Origin: Blastomyces gilchristii SLH14081
Taxonomy: Eukaryota > Ascomycota > Eurotiomycetes > Onygenales > Ajellomycetaceae
Length of the DNA: 64,000 nucleotides
Direction of reading: 5' to 3'
Assembly: GCF_000003855.2 (NCBI RefSeq)
Contig: NW_003101633.1
Span: 62,001 to 126,000 of the forward strand
The position numbers and the translations under genes are program-made. This document shows, piece by piece, positions 35,899 to 46,603 of the stretch (position 1 is its first letter; each line of letters begins with the position of its first letter). The notes beneath the pieces were generated by a model. It saw only the letters and a program-made list of their open reading frames with translations, did not search any database and had not been told where the DNA came from.

Positions 35899-36502
35899 CA
35901 ACCAAATCACAGCTTGGCGCCCTTCCTGGTCCGGACCACAAGGGCAAGGGCTTTTGGTGGGATCGACTTTGAGTGCTCCTGGCAACACTCAATGAAGTTC
36001 TCACTGTCCTATTCCTTGTCAACTGGTTCAGTCACTCTTCTCATCTCTCTTTGTTTGTCATTGAAGATGCTCTAAAGTATAGGGGATATTTCCCTGAAGA
36101 ATGGCCTTGGATAGGTCTACGCTTAACCTTCTGTCGCTGGGCAAAAGCGCAGACGTCTGGAGTTCTATCTATGACGTCATTTACGGCCCACCTTTGGTGG
36201 TTAAGGCTCAGCAAGGCCCAGCACTGATATGATGGCAAGGTGTGGTGGGCTTGCATCTCTGCACTCGTGCGAAAAGGCAATGTTTGCAGTTTTGTAATTT
36301 TGCATTTTCGCTTTTTGATGTTTTGTGCGATTTGGTCAGCATACACGATTTGACAGTCATCGTGTGTATTCTGTGGTGTTTATGGCTTCCAACGATCGAG
36401 GCAGAAACAGGAAAGTGAGAGATGACCATTGCACGCCAAGCAGCCCAAAAACAGTGCCCGTCACGGTCCGGACCAGAAGGACGCCAAGGCGTGATTTGGT
36501 TG
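35899..36502. mobile_element. Inverted-repeat remnant of a DNA transposon (tentative)
   Basis: 35899-35937 and 36465-36502 are inverted repeats of about 38 bp with few differences, sharing caaccaaatcac, cttggcg and tggtccggacc. The enclosed ~530 bp has no transposase. No target duplication could be read directly outside, so these may be internal parts of a longer element rather than its true ends. Confidence 0.45.
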
Positions 36503-36718
36503 CCCATTTTTATCAGGGACAGGAGCGCGCCAAGCCATGTTCAAAGTCTTCTAGCTCCACCTGCAGCACCTACAGAGCCTGTTGAACAGCCAGTTATTCA
36601 ACCCCGCGAGCCCCTGCCATCTGAGCCTGCTCCACGCCGACGAGCTCCACAACGCTGCAGCAATTGTAATACTCTCGGGCATACAAGATTAAGATGTCCT
36701 CAACCGCGTGTAATTTAA
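36422..36718 (+). pseudogene. Open frame with a C-terminal CCHC knuckle, transposase-tail-like
   Basis: 98 codons. The N-terminus overlaps the right inverted repeat; the middle is Pro/Ala/Glu-rich; then PAPRRRAPQRCSNC and a knuckle C-x2-C-x4-H-x4-C (CSNCNTLGHTRLRC), close to the stop. Such a basic stretch plus CCHC is common at the C-terminus of fungal DNA transposases (MULE or pogo types). A separate start at 36382 (MASNDRGRNRK) in another frame, with a possible donor site at 36413, could be the 5' end of the same internally deleted gene. Not an intact gene. Confidence 0.35.
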
Positions 36719-37207
36719 TTTAATTTAATTAAGCGTTGTTGCGTTGAGATAATTCGACTTGAAACCTAACTAGTTGGGATACGGTGGTTTTGGTGGTTCG
36801 CTCGCTTGGGAATTACGTTATTAGGCAATGGGGCCATCAGAGTACGATGTTAAAAACCGTATCTGTTCTTCCAAGGGTCAAGTCTAGCCTAATTGATATC
36901 AGTACACACACATAGATGTATGTTGTTGAGGTCTTGTCTGACGAAAGTGACGTACTGTCGTGTATTTACGCAGGTGGCCCTACGTGCCCAGAATGGAGAT
37001 TAATCCAGTTGACAGAGGGCCGGCTAGGGTACAAACCTGAGGGCCGAAGGTCCAATAAGGCCAGAGGCACAGGGGCAGAAGAAGGTTGACAAAAGGCCAG
37101 GGACTACATCATGTGGTCACTAGCACAATGACCAAGGGAAGTGGTACTATGGCCAGTGCTTAAGGACATGTGTAGTAGGTCCAGTGACCTAGGTTGCCAT
37201 GCTGGAG
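36719..37207. other. Intergenic, target region of the Copia element
   Basis: Starts with a short (aattt)n run at about 36713-36731. The last 200 bp are rich in ggcca/ggtcc words, as is the flank right of the Copia element. No gene seen. Confidence 0.45.
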
Positions 37208-37212
37208 GCAGG
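37208..37212 (+). repeat. Copia target duplication (left)
   Basis: gcagg, matched at 43414-43418. Confidence 0.85.
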
Positions 37213-37361
37213 TGTTGAAATAGGTTCAGAGTATGGGATTATTCTTCCTTGTTAATACATTTTACACTGAGGCGGGACAGTCTATATACATATATATATC
37301 AGTTCCAGCCTAGCCACAACCTTCAGCCACCGTGATCCTCCAGCCACAGCAATATTCAACA
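37213..37361 (-). repeat. Copia 3' LTR
   Basis: 149 bp, identical to 43265-43413. It contains a tatatacatatatatat TATA-like tract. The adjoining polypurine tract reads gagtgggag on the minus strand. Confidence 0.93.
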
Positions 37362-37522
37362 CTCCCACTCGATGGCAACCACCACCAAAGGATGCCAGCG
37401 ACTACTCATCACGGTTGCAACGAACCCCGTTAAAAACCTTCAAAAAACCTTTGAGGGAAAAAGAAGGAAAAGGGTGCCCGTGGTTCCCTAGTCTCCATCC
37501 AAAAAGCCATAAGCCATGAGCG

Positions 37523-40500
37523 TCACTCGATACCAAGCCCTCTTCGAAACCATTCAAACCGTTCCCGTGCGAGAGGCTTGGTGAACCCATCAGCGACCTG
37601 TTCTGTAGTTGGAATGTATTTTAATTCCACCATTCCAAGATCCTGGATTTCTCCCTGCCATTTGCGTTGGATATCCATATGTTTCATGCGGGAGTGATAT
37701 TGTGGATTCGAGGACAGAGCGATAGCTCCTTGGTTGTCTCCGCAAATGATTGTAGCAGCTTTTCCTTGGCTCATATTCAACTCATTGAGGAGTTTTCTCA
37801 ACCAGATTGCTTCCTTGGTCGCCTGTGTCTGCCTGAGAAACTCGGCCTCGCAGGTTGAGAGAGCAATAACACTCTGGTGCTTTGATTGCCAGCTGATTGC
37901 TCCGCTCCCGATGTTGAAGAGATATCCAGCCGTTGATCATCTTGTGTTGCGACATCCACCCCAGTCCGCGTCTGTAAAGCCTCTAAGCATTTGAAACTGA
38001 CCCCTGTAGGTGAGTCTGAGTCGCTTTGTGCCTTTTAGGTATCATAGGATGCGCTGAGCAAGGCTAATATGCTGGGGTCCAGGGTTTGCCAGGTGTCTGC
38101 TCGCCATAGAGACCGCATACGCAATATCCCCCCTAGTCCCAAGCATAATATACATCAAAGATCCAACAGTGTGTTGGTATGTGATCCTTTGATTTGGAGG
38201 GCAGTTGTAATGTGAACTGTTCTCTGGAAGTGGTGAGGTTTCTATCAGTGTGCTGATGGGAGCGCAGTTGCTGACTCCAAACTGGTGTACAACCTTGTCA
38301 ATATACACCTCTTGACTGAGGTACAGGGTCCGGTTTTGACGATCCCGCTGGATGGATATCCCGAGATAGTAGCTACACGGTCCCAGGTCTGTCATTCAAA
38401 AACAATTTCTGAGGTTTCGCTTGATTTTCCTTATCTCTGCAATGCTTGGTCCCACGATCAGGAGATCATCAATGTAGACCGCAATGTACATAGTACTCCG
38501 GACAAAGATACCAAGATCAGCGTTGATTGGTTCGAAGCCAAGGTTGTGTAGGAAGTTCGTGAGAGTTTGATACCAGATCCGAGGAGCTTGTTTTAAGCCA
38601 TAGAGCGCCTTTTGAAGCTTGCAAACTTTCGTTGTACCATCTGTCATGTGGTGAGGCTGTTCGACATAGATCTCGTGATCAATATTCCCATACAAGAATG
38701 CTGTCTTGACATCCATCTGTTCAATTTTGAGGTCTAAGGCTGCAGCGATTGCGAGCAGAGCCTTATAGCTCATTGGCTTGACCACAGATGCAAATGTTTT
38801 GTCATAGTCAATGCCTTCTTCTTGTGTGAAGCCTCTTACCACCCATCGGCATTTGTAGCGGACGACTTCTCCATTGAGTCCTTGTTTGATCTTAAAGACT
38901 CACTTTCTGCTAAGAACCCATCAGTCTTTCAGAGGATCAATAAGTTCCCATGTCTTATTTTGCTTGAGTGAGTTCACTTTGTCAGTCATTGCATTCTCCC
39001 ATTCGGGCCAGCTGGTGCTGCTCTTCGCTTGCCAAAGGGTCTTTGGTTCAAAAGGCTCCGTTTCTTCTGCAGCTACTGTTAGGAATGTTGGAATTACATT
39101 TCCTTCAGGTATATTCATCAGCGTGAGTTCTTCTTCACTCTCAGTGGAAGCATCCTGCGTGGTCTGCGAGAAACGGACCCTAAGTTCAGGGTGATGTCCA
39201 AGTGTTTCTTGCTGCAGTGTGTGTTCCGGGCGATCAACTTGGAGCTCTGTATATTGTAATCTATCTCCTGGTCTTTGATCTTGTTGAGCATTGTCTTGTT
39301 GCTGGTCACCGCTGGTTGATGAGTTGCTTTCATGAGCAGTGTCCTGTGGAGCGTCTGAAAATGGTTCAAAGACATCCTCACTTCATGTGGGCGAAAGGGT
39401 TCTATCTTCCTGTCCAGCAATGGGCTGTGAGTTTTTGTCACTTAACTGAGACATTTGCTCTTGTAAGTTGTCGCTTCCCGATTGAGGCAGTCTTTGTTCT
39501 TGTGATGCTGTGGACATTTGATGTCCTGAGGCTGGCACGGATGCATGCCATACATTTACCAACAGTTGGTTTAATAGTCCCACCGTCTAACTTCCCCCTG
39601 CGGCAGCAGCTGTTGTCTCAGGTGAGTTGTCTTGTACCGCTCCCACATCTTTTCTAGTCTGTGTGAAGGAAGTGGTTAGGACTTCTTGAAATTCAGCATT
39701 CAGAGTTTCAATGATTCTGCCATCTTCTAGTAGAATACAGTAGTTCGTGTTTCCTTCATATCCTAGCAGAAGACATGGCCTCATTCTTGGGTCTGAGAGT
39801 TTCTTTCTTTGCTTGGGTGGAATCAGATATTCTCCCCTTGAGCCAATTACTCTAAGTTGTGACAGATCCGGCTTGTCACCATACCAGGCCTGATATGGAG
39901 TCATTTTGAGTTTGGATGATGGCGATTGATTAGACAGGAATGCTGCAGTTTGAGAAATCTCTGGCCAGAATTTTGAAGGCAGCTTTGCATGTGTCAGTGT
40001 TGGATTGACTCTATCATAGATTGTCCTGTGCGCTCTTTCAGCAACTTCATTCTGTTGATACTGGTCAACTCCCGTGATTTCGGCCCGGATTGCCTGTGAG
40101 AAGAGCATAAATTTCATTTCTTCTCCCACCTGCTCAGGGATCCGATCGAGGCATATCCATCTACATTTGCATTCAGGACACTTGTTGTGATCGAGGAAGA
40201 AGCGCAGCGATTCTATGACAAACTCTTGTCATCGTGGTATAGGGATGATCTCTATCCAGCCTGTAAAGTCGTCAACAATGATGAGCCAGTAGCAACTGCT
40301 GTCCAGACCCTCGTCAAATGAACCAGCAACATCAATATGAAGGAGTTCCATTGCATACTCTCCCTTTTTGTTTGAGGAACTGTGAGGCTTTTCAGTCATG
40401 CAGCCCTGGAGGCATGGGTTGCAGGGTTGGCGTGGTTCCATATCCCGAACGCCATGAGCCTGTGTCTTGAGTCGGTGTAGATTTGCATCACTTATATGGG

Positions 40501-42028
40501 CCAGACGATGATGCCAGAGAGCCATTTGTCGACTGACGTGATAGGCAGGAAAACTGTGATTTATCCAGAGATCAAGTGCATAAACCCCGTGATACTGGCT
40601 TGCAGTATACAGGTTCTTTCGGCTTGATTTGTTGCGAATACTGGCGCCTTGGCTTGAGAACTCAACCTTTGCTCCTTGTTTGAGGAGCTGGAGCACGGAT
40701 ATGAGGCTTGCATGTGCAGAGGGGATGAAGAGAATGTTATCAAGAACAAGCCATTTCCTTCTGTCTCGTACATTGCACAGGATATTCACTGTTCCCACCC
40801 CTGATGGGGCCGTGGAGGCATCGACGCTTCTCAGTGGTGGTCTGAAGTATTTGTTCATTTGAATGAACCTGGCAGCAGTGTTGCAGACATGCTGAGCACA
40901 TCCACTGTTGAAAATCCAAGTGTCATGAATTGACGGAGTCTTCGTAGCTACCATTGCGAAGGTGTGATTGAATAGGGCAAGATTTCCTTCAATGTCCTTT
41001 CTGAACGCGGCGTTTACATCCCCCTCCGAGGCCGTTGCTGCCATAAAGGTAGGCCTTTTTGAATCTCTTGGGCCACCAATTTCATCATCCTCATTATCAG
41101 AACTAGGTCGTCTTTTTGATGACTTGCGCGTATTTGTTTGTGAGTTTCCTGGCCTCGCCTTGCGTCCCTTAACATCCTTTCGCTGATCCTTTAATTTTGG
41201 ATTCTTCTTGAAACAATCAGGCTCTACATGGTAAGGTTTCCGACAGAAGGAGCAGTATGGAACATCATAAATCTCAATTAGGCACGTGGTTCCATCTGAT
41301 GAAGGTGTGATTTTTCTGTTCATAGACTTTTGTGTTAGAGCAAAGGTAGAGAGCGCTTGCGTGTCCATTGACTGCCTGCCTAGTTGTCCCTTCCTATGTT
41401 CTTCTTCAATTGCCTTGTTTTCAATGGAATCAAAGGTAGGAGCCGGTTTTGTAACATTTCCATTTTCATCCCTCTCATTGACAAGGTCCATTTGTCTGAA
41501 TATATGATCACGGAAGCTCTCGTACTCAGGGCCCAATGCTTGTAGAAAGAAAAATATTTGCTCAATCTCGGAAGTGACACAGGCGGAGTCGAGGAGGAGC
41601 TTCTCTGCATGAATTTTTCTGATTTCGGCTCCAAGAGCTTGAGCACTCCCACATGTTGCCCTGGTGAGGGACAAGTATCATCTCTGGAGCTGTACATAGG
41701 TTCCAGATCCCTCAGGCTTGAAGTTATCCTTGACTGCTTTGAGGAGCGATTGTACTCGAGTGGTATCAAAAGCATTGAGCCGTTGTGCTGCATCATGTGT
41801 CAATTTGGCTGTAATCATTGCGGAGTAAAACCTTTGACGGTGGATTCATTGCTGTGCTTGCTCTTCTTCCGCCGGCGGAGTAGATCCATCATCAGCAATG
41901 GCAGAAATTCGGATGAACTCATTGACCTTCTGGTTCCATTTAAACCAGTCGTTGGCATTATCAAGCGTGGGGATAGCGTTATAGAATGAGTTGAGACCAA
42001 ATTGCTCAAATTTTGCAACGTCAGTCAT
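37523..42028 (-). pseudogene. Copia gag-pol polyprotein, single frame with stops
   Basis: The ATG at 42028 (MTDVAKFEQFG) to the natural stop at 37523 gives 1502 codons in one frame. Gag ends in the knuckle CSFCRKPYHVEPDC (41213-41254). Protease WIFNSGCAQHV (about 40900-40920) has Asn where the catalytic Asp of DSG belongs. The pre-integrase zinc site (WHHRLAH, C-x2-C, about 40400-40530) is followed by integrase LLHIDVAGSF and NEVAERAHRTI (D and E). RT has QMDVKTAFLYGNI and YIDDLLIVG (about 38460-38480). RNase H has DADWGG, STCEAEF and GDNQGAIALSSN. Stops at about 41846, 40229, 39587, 39383, 38921, 38900, 38396, 38042 and 37965 mostly fit Trp to TGA, Gln to TAG or Arg to TGA. Confidence 0.92.
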
Positions 42029-42552
42029 GATGAAGGAGGTTGTTCTTCAGCGCTGAAGAATTCTGGGCTTGATATGTCGATAGGCGGATCTGAGTTTATG
42101 GACGGTTCGAGGCTTGACAACCTAGGGGAACGTGGCTCTAGACCGAAAAGGTCCAAGCTTGATGCGTCGCTGAGCTGGGTTGATATGATAGAGGGACTGC
42201 GGTCCGACGATTCCGGCGTAGGAGTATGAGATGGAGGACTGTAGTCTCTGTCTGGTAGTCCGTCCGATTCCAGGTGATCCTTGTATGATTTGAAGAAGTG
42301 AGGGAAATGACGGTGATCAACTCGACACTGAGGTTTTCTTTGTGAAAACTTCGTAGGCCTGTTTGGTTGAAGGTTATAGTGTTTTCCAGTCCTATGATTG
42401 GATATTACTGTGTCTTCCTCAGAACTTGCTGAGGATGCAGTAGAGGCTCTAGTAGTGCTTTCAGGAAGGGAATGAGAAGTAGAAGTATAGAGGTGACAGG
42501 GTCCGGAATTTGAGCAGGTTGAGTTGATATCAGGAGCACTCCGACGCCTCAA
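42025..42552 (-). CDS. Ser/Pro-rich upstream open frame of the Copia element
   Basis: 175 codons from the ATG at 42552, without stops, rich in Ser, Pro, Asp and Thr, with no motif I recognise. Its TGA overlaps the gag ATG in a four-base ATGA (42025-42028). That arrangement allows termination-reinitiation, although fungal Copia elements usually start directly with gag. It could instead be a spurious frame in the leader, or an N-terminal gag exon. No lesion is seen although the gag-pol frame next to it has many. Confidence 0.35.
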   Translation of the reverse strand: MRRRSAPDINSTCSNSGPCHLYTSTSHSLPESTTRASTASSASSEEDTVISNHRTGKHYNLQPNRPTKFSQRKPQCRVDHRHFPHFFKSYKDHLESDGLPDRDYSPPSHTPTPESSDRSPSIISTQLSDASSLDLFGLEPRSPRLSSLEPSINSDPPIDISSPEFFSAEEQPPSS

Positions 42553-43244
42553 AATGGTATTCTAAGAGATGATAATTGATGCTCAACTGTTGCATTCTTC
42601 CACAGACATATGCCAGTGGGCCTTGCAAACGGCGTGATATGAAAGTGATGGGAAAAATGACTTTTGAATTCGCTGGAAATCCCAGTTATGTATTTCTTGA
42701 AGATATGAGAGCAGATTCAGTTCTTTCTCCATTCAATGATGCCCATGTCTTTTCTGAAACTGAGATGGGACTCACTTTTGATATTGAGATGACATTTTGT
42801 GGTGTGAATTCTGAAAGTTGTCATGTTGGAACTGATATAAATTTTTCCGACTGATATGATTTTGTTGCAGGCAAATTGAAGATGTCAGCATCAATTCTGT
42901 GCTGTTGCAGTATGAATGGGTCGATGATCGGTATGTGGTGATTCGTTCATCGTAATCAAATATGATATGTCATTCAATGATAGGCTATTGTTCCCAATGC
43001 CTCTTGTTGTGGAGGGGGGACATTTTGCCACATCATACTTGAATATTGCTTGGACAGAGAGAATATGGTCTCTGAGAAGAGAGATAAATCATCTCATTCT
43101 TCTGAAGTTTTCAGAGCCATTCAAGATCAAAGCAACGCCCATTGTCTCTAAGAACTGTCAATTAAGTGATTCAACTGATGGGACTAACATGTTGAGAGAG
43201 GGGAAACTTAGCTGTTTGAAAAAGGAGGATACAGGTGTTGCGCA
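42553..43244 (-). other. Copia leader
   Basis: About 700 bp between primer site and the upstream frame. Only short frames occur (42576-42854 and 42967-43275 on the plus strand); none looks coding. Confidence 0.45.
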
Positions 43245-43264
43245 GGCAACCCGGGCTCATAACC
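43245..43264 (-). promoter_or_regulatory. Copia primer-binding site (initiator-Met tRNA, anticodon arm)
   Basis: Directly inside the 5' LTR the element sense strand reads ggttatgagcccgggt, the complement of cccgggctcataacc. That matches the anticodon stem-loop of eukaryotic initiator methionine tRNA (CAU in ctcataa) rather than its 3' end, the half-tRNA priming mode known for copia-type elements. Confidence 0.7.
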
Positions 43265-43413
43265 TGTTGAAATAGGTTCAGAGTATGGGATTATTCTTCC
43301 TTGTTAATACATTTTACACTGAGGCGGGACAGTCTATATACATATATATATCAGTTCCAGCCTAGCCACAACCTTCAGCCACCGTGATCCTCCAGCCACA
43401 GCAATATTCAACA
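43265..43413 (-). repeat. Copia 5' LTR
   Basis: 149 bp, identical to the other LTR, with gcagg at 43414-43418 on its outer side. Confidence 0.93.
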
Positions 43414-43418
43414 GCAGG

Positions 43419-43889
43419 AGCCAATAGGCCTGACGGGTCCATGGATCGCGGTCCATGGACCTGGTAGGCCCAAAGGCGACCAACTTGTGGCCATGCTGGC
43501 CTGTGGACGGCAGAGGCCATTGAACCGATTTCTGTGGCCCTGTGACAACCAAGGACCCACGGCCCAAATGAATATGTTTTCCTCTTGACAATTCTATAAA
43601 TTTTTGAATGATGACCCTGCCCTTCAGTTCTAACTTTCACCACTCTCTATTCTTACTGACAGAGTAATCATCTCATTTCAATGCTGTACTCAGAATACTT
43701 CTGTGCTTTTTACTCCTCAGTATAAAAAACACAGAGATATTGAGTGGGGAACAATAACAGAAAGCGCTGCAGATGGATTGCAAGCGAAATGGATTGCGGG
43801 TGAAATTGGATGGCGTGCTAGATTATGAAATTTTCTGGGTTGGTTCCAGACGAGACGTAGGGAGATCTACAGATCTACATCACGTGAAA
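43419..43889. other. Intergenic
   Basis: GC-rich to about 43560 with a double palindrome (tccatgga twice, 43438-43463), then AT-richer. No gene seen. Confidence 0.45.
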
Positions 43890-44612
43890 CTAAATTGGTG
43901 GGACGCAGAAGACCCCTCGGGAAGGGTGCTGGGGCTTGGCTTGGCTTGGCTTCGACTCAGCAATCAAACATGTAGACCTCCAACTCCTCCGCCTCTTTCC
44001 ACCACCCATGATTTCAATATTAGACGCGAGGTTGGCCATAAAAATCTCTACCTAGTGGAAAAAGCCCCACCATGAGCCATACGAGGAAGAGTCTTACCAA
44101 AACCGTGTCCAAGTTGGGAATTTTACGTTTTTTCGGTGGCTGCCGCCTCATTTCGGAGGGCGCTGGGTCATCAAATAGAGCCTCATACACCGGATAGCTG
44201 TAGTTGATGCCGATGCGCGTGAAGCAGTGCTGGAGCTCAGGATAGCGCTTCAATGCTAAGCCAACATAGAGGAGACTTAACTGGCCTCTGTTCTCCTGGA
44301 GTCTAGAAAGGTAATTGTTCTCCAACCAACGCAGATCAGAGGCATCGTGGAACTTGCCACGGGTGGCAGCAGCTCGAAGCTTCCCTTTGAACAGGTAGAC
44401 TGGGTCCAACAGCATGGTGGCGCCGGTGCCTTGGGTTTCCCCTGTTACTTGGGCCGCCCTTGGCACAACGTCGGCCATGGTAAAGGTTGCCCCTAAGGGA
44501 TCCATATATTAGTAAAGCAGCACAGCACACCTTTGAAAGGATCAAAAGCGTTATCTGCATGTGCTAAGGTGACATCATTTAGGCGACGCACTGAGTTCTC
44601 CTGGCTAGACGG
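43890..44612 (-). pseudogene. C-terminal part of a nucleotidyltransferase-like fungal protein
   Basis: Three minus-strand exons fit: about 44612-44531, 44492-44098 and 44051-43890. The intervening 38- and 46-nt introns have GT...AG ends; the first has a tactaat branch site but is very short. The middle exon reads DPVYLFKGKLRAAATRGKF, DASDLRWLENNY and VGLALKRYPELQHCFTRIG, a pattern I know from the C-terminus of fungal proteins with a nucleotidyltransferase-like fold (recalled, unverified). No N-terminal catalytic part exists upstream, where a stop sits at 44613-44615, so this is a remnant. It overlaps nothing convincing on the other strand. Confidence 0.45.
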
Positions 44613-44644
44613 CTACTTAAAGAACCCCTGGATACAGGCGGAGA

Positions 44645-45728
44645 TTGAAGGCGGCCTTTATAGATGGGCCTTTCCCAATTAGCTCTTCCCAGCAGATTTG
44701 GTCTTCAACTGAAAGCCTCATTGACTGGAACCTTCCAACTCCGGGACGCCGCTTGTACAGTGTTATGAAAAACATAGAAGCAAGGCTAACAATATATTTC
44801 ATTGCAAGCCGGATTTCCTTGGTCTATGCGACTTTTGAAGTTGATCACAAGAGTTCCGAGGTTGGCAGCGATTATGGCAAACGCAAGTCCCGAGCTTTCA
44901 AAATGGTTGCAAAAGACTGGGGTTGCGATGTCAAACAAGTCAAACAAGTTGAAAAACGAGGGAAAAGCTATATTAACTTGATGAGAGACAATCTGGCTAT
45001 TATATTAGAATTGAAGCCCGAAGTTTCTGGAATGTGAGTTATTCTCTTCTTTTGTTTAATTCAATAGCTAACAATTATTAGTTGTGAATACCAACTAACA
45101 AATCGACTGCGGCAAGCGATCGCTCGTTGGCACCAACAACGGTATCCTAGTGAAAAGAGGATTGAGAGGTCTATCTTAGCTGCAAAAATCATACTTCAAG
45201 GATTACATACATATGGAAAAGGGCAATATTCTTATTCCTCGCTTAGGGATTCCCCGAGCCGTTTATTAAATGAAGTGAAGCGACACATGACCTGGGACAA
45301 CGACGGTATCATCACGCCCAAACCCCTCTCCGAGCTACTGGATAATCCGGGCCGGCCATCTACCAGACTGGAAAATGCTGCGAACACACCAGGATCGAGT
45401 ACCGCCCAGTTTCACCCGCCCGAAACTGTAAATCCTCAGGCCAGCCCCGATTTCAATGGAATGAATATGGATAGCTACAACAACGCATACCAAGATCAAG
45501 CGCCAAATATGTCCGACACCGGTCTTCCGCCCAGCTGCATTTGCGAGTTTCATAGAAATTGACCCAGCATCGCAGCCAGCGACTGAGTCAACCTCCGAAC
45601 AGCTGTGGCATCCTGCTGCATTTGCAAGTTTCATAGAAACTGATCCAGCAACCCTGGCACCTCCGCCGGCAGCTGAGTCGACCCAGCCGGCAACCTCTGA
45701 ACAGCCGTGGCATCCACATTTTACGTAA
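44645..45728 (+). CDS. Two-exon gene of unrecognised family, C-terminus frameshifted
   Basis: Exon 1 runs to 45033, the intron is 45034-45081 (GTGAGT, branch gctaac, TTAG) and exon 2 follows. The start may be 44645 or M41 at 44765. The joined frame contains KSRAFKMVAKDWGCDVKQV and, across the splice, ICEYQLTNRLRQAIARWHQQ then PSEKRIERSILAAKIIL; helical, basic, probably nucleic-acid-binding or scaffold, but no family is recognised. The frame stops at 45562; one base out of frame, coding continues to TAA at 45728 with two copies of WHPAAFASFIE-like repeats, so a single-base indel near 45525 probably cut the C-terminus. Confidence 0.55.
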
Positions 45729-46110
45729 CTACCTCAGCGGAGAAAAGATTTATTAGGGCTTGACATATTTTGGACTTGACATGTTTTGATTGACTTGTCT
45801 TTCACATTTTGTAACATCTGACACCCGCTTATGTCCCTCCCTGAAGCTCTAAGTTCAGTAATAAAGCATTCACCTAACACGTTTCAGCCATCAAGCACCG
45901 ATGGCATTTTCAACGTTTGTTCCTGTAGTAATATCGCAATAATGAACTCCATCACCGTTCCCATTTTACCGGATAATTCCCCAGCTCAAGTATCCATCAT
46001 TGTGATTTTGCTGCCGGTAAGCTCCTATTGTCTCTTGCTTATATTGTGAAACAAAGACAGGTTCTGTTTAATTAATCTTGCTAGGGCTTTTCTACACGCA
46101 TAAGCATATC
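45729..46110. other. Intergenic
   Basis: No convincing gene; the 72-codon frame 45831-46049 has no family look. It lies downstream of both neighbours. Confidence 0.45.
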
Positions 46111-46341
46111 CTACCGGAGTTTCACCTCATCTGCATCAGCAACTATGGGCATTAATAGCTCTTTCAGGTTCCTTTTGTACAGGAGCTCATAGAACTGGAC
46201 GTCTCTAAGACATTTGTTGTATCCCTCTCTCACTCGCCAGAAGTAGCCACCAACCTTGGCGGCATCGCGCCAGTGCTCTAGACCAGAGATGATGAGAGGG
46301 AAGACCGCGAGGAGAACGCCTGCGATTTCAATGCCGCTCAT
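46111..46341 (-). pseudogene. DUF7580-like N-terminal fragment
   Basis: The ATG at 46341 starts MSGIEIAGVLLAVFPLIISG, a hydrophobic helix, followed by GLEHWRDAAKV, FWRVREGYNKCLRDVQFYE and NLKELLMPIVADADEV, stopping at 46111 after 76 codons. This is the conserved N-terminus of a large fungal family of several hundred residues (DUF7580 type, with a helical N-terminus reminiscent of HeLo-like domains; recalled, not searched). No downstream exon with the family's next block was found, so it is truncated. It is transcribed divergently from the zinc-finger gene, with about 260 bp between their starts. Confidence 0.6.
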
Positions 46342-46603
46342 CACGATGGCAGGATTGGGGAAGGTGAGGGGCCTTGGGCGGAGGGGGGGTGCCAAAAACT
46401 CGCAGCTTTGAGGGAGGAAAGAAGAGAGAAGAGAAGAGAAGAGCACAGCAAGGCTGAGAGGGCCAAATGAGCGTGAGTCCAAATACCCCGCACTTGCGGC
46501 CGCCCAGAAATCATCAGCCTCACCACTTCATCTCATCTATCACAACTTGAGAGTCTTCAAAACAAGTCTAAGTCTTTATCCACCACATTTTACGCCCCAG
46601 GAG
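46342..46603. promoter_or_regulatory. Shared divergent upstream region
   Basis: 262 bp between the DUF7580-like start (minus) and the zinc-finger gene start (plus). It holds a purine-rich gaagaga tract at about 46416-46445. Promoter role is inferred from position only. Confidence 0.35.

Larger units (their letters stand above)
37213..43413 (-). mobile_element. Complete Ty1/Copia retrotransposon, 6201 bp
   Basis: Two LTRs of 149 bp, identical by eye, begin TGTTG and end CAACA and are flanked by the 5-bp duplication gcagg. On the minus strand the order is 5' LTR, primer site, leader with an upstream frame, gag-pol (protease, integrase, RT, RNase H, the Copia order), polypurine tract gagtgggag, 3' LTR. 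LTR identity points to a recent insertion, yet gag-pol holds about nine stop codons and no frameshift. Confidence 0.93.

Noticed and set aside
43438..43463. Palindromic tccatgga pair as a regulatory operator
   Set aside because: Short and isolated; no gene nearby whose control it would explain.
45831..46049. 72-codon plus-strand frame
   Set aside because: No motif, no splice context, and it lies between the 3' ends of two real gene remnants.
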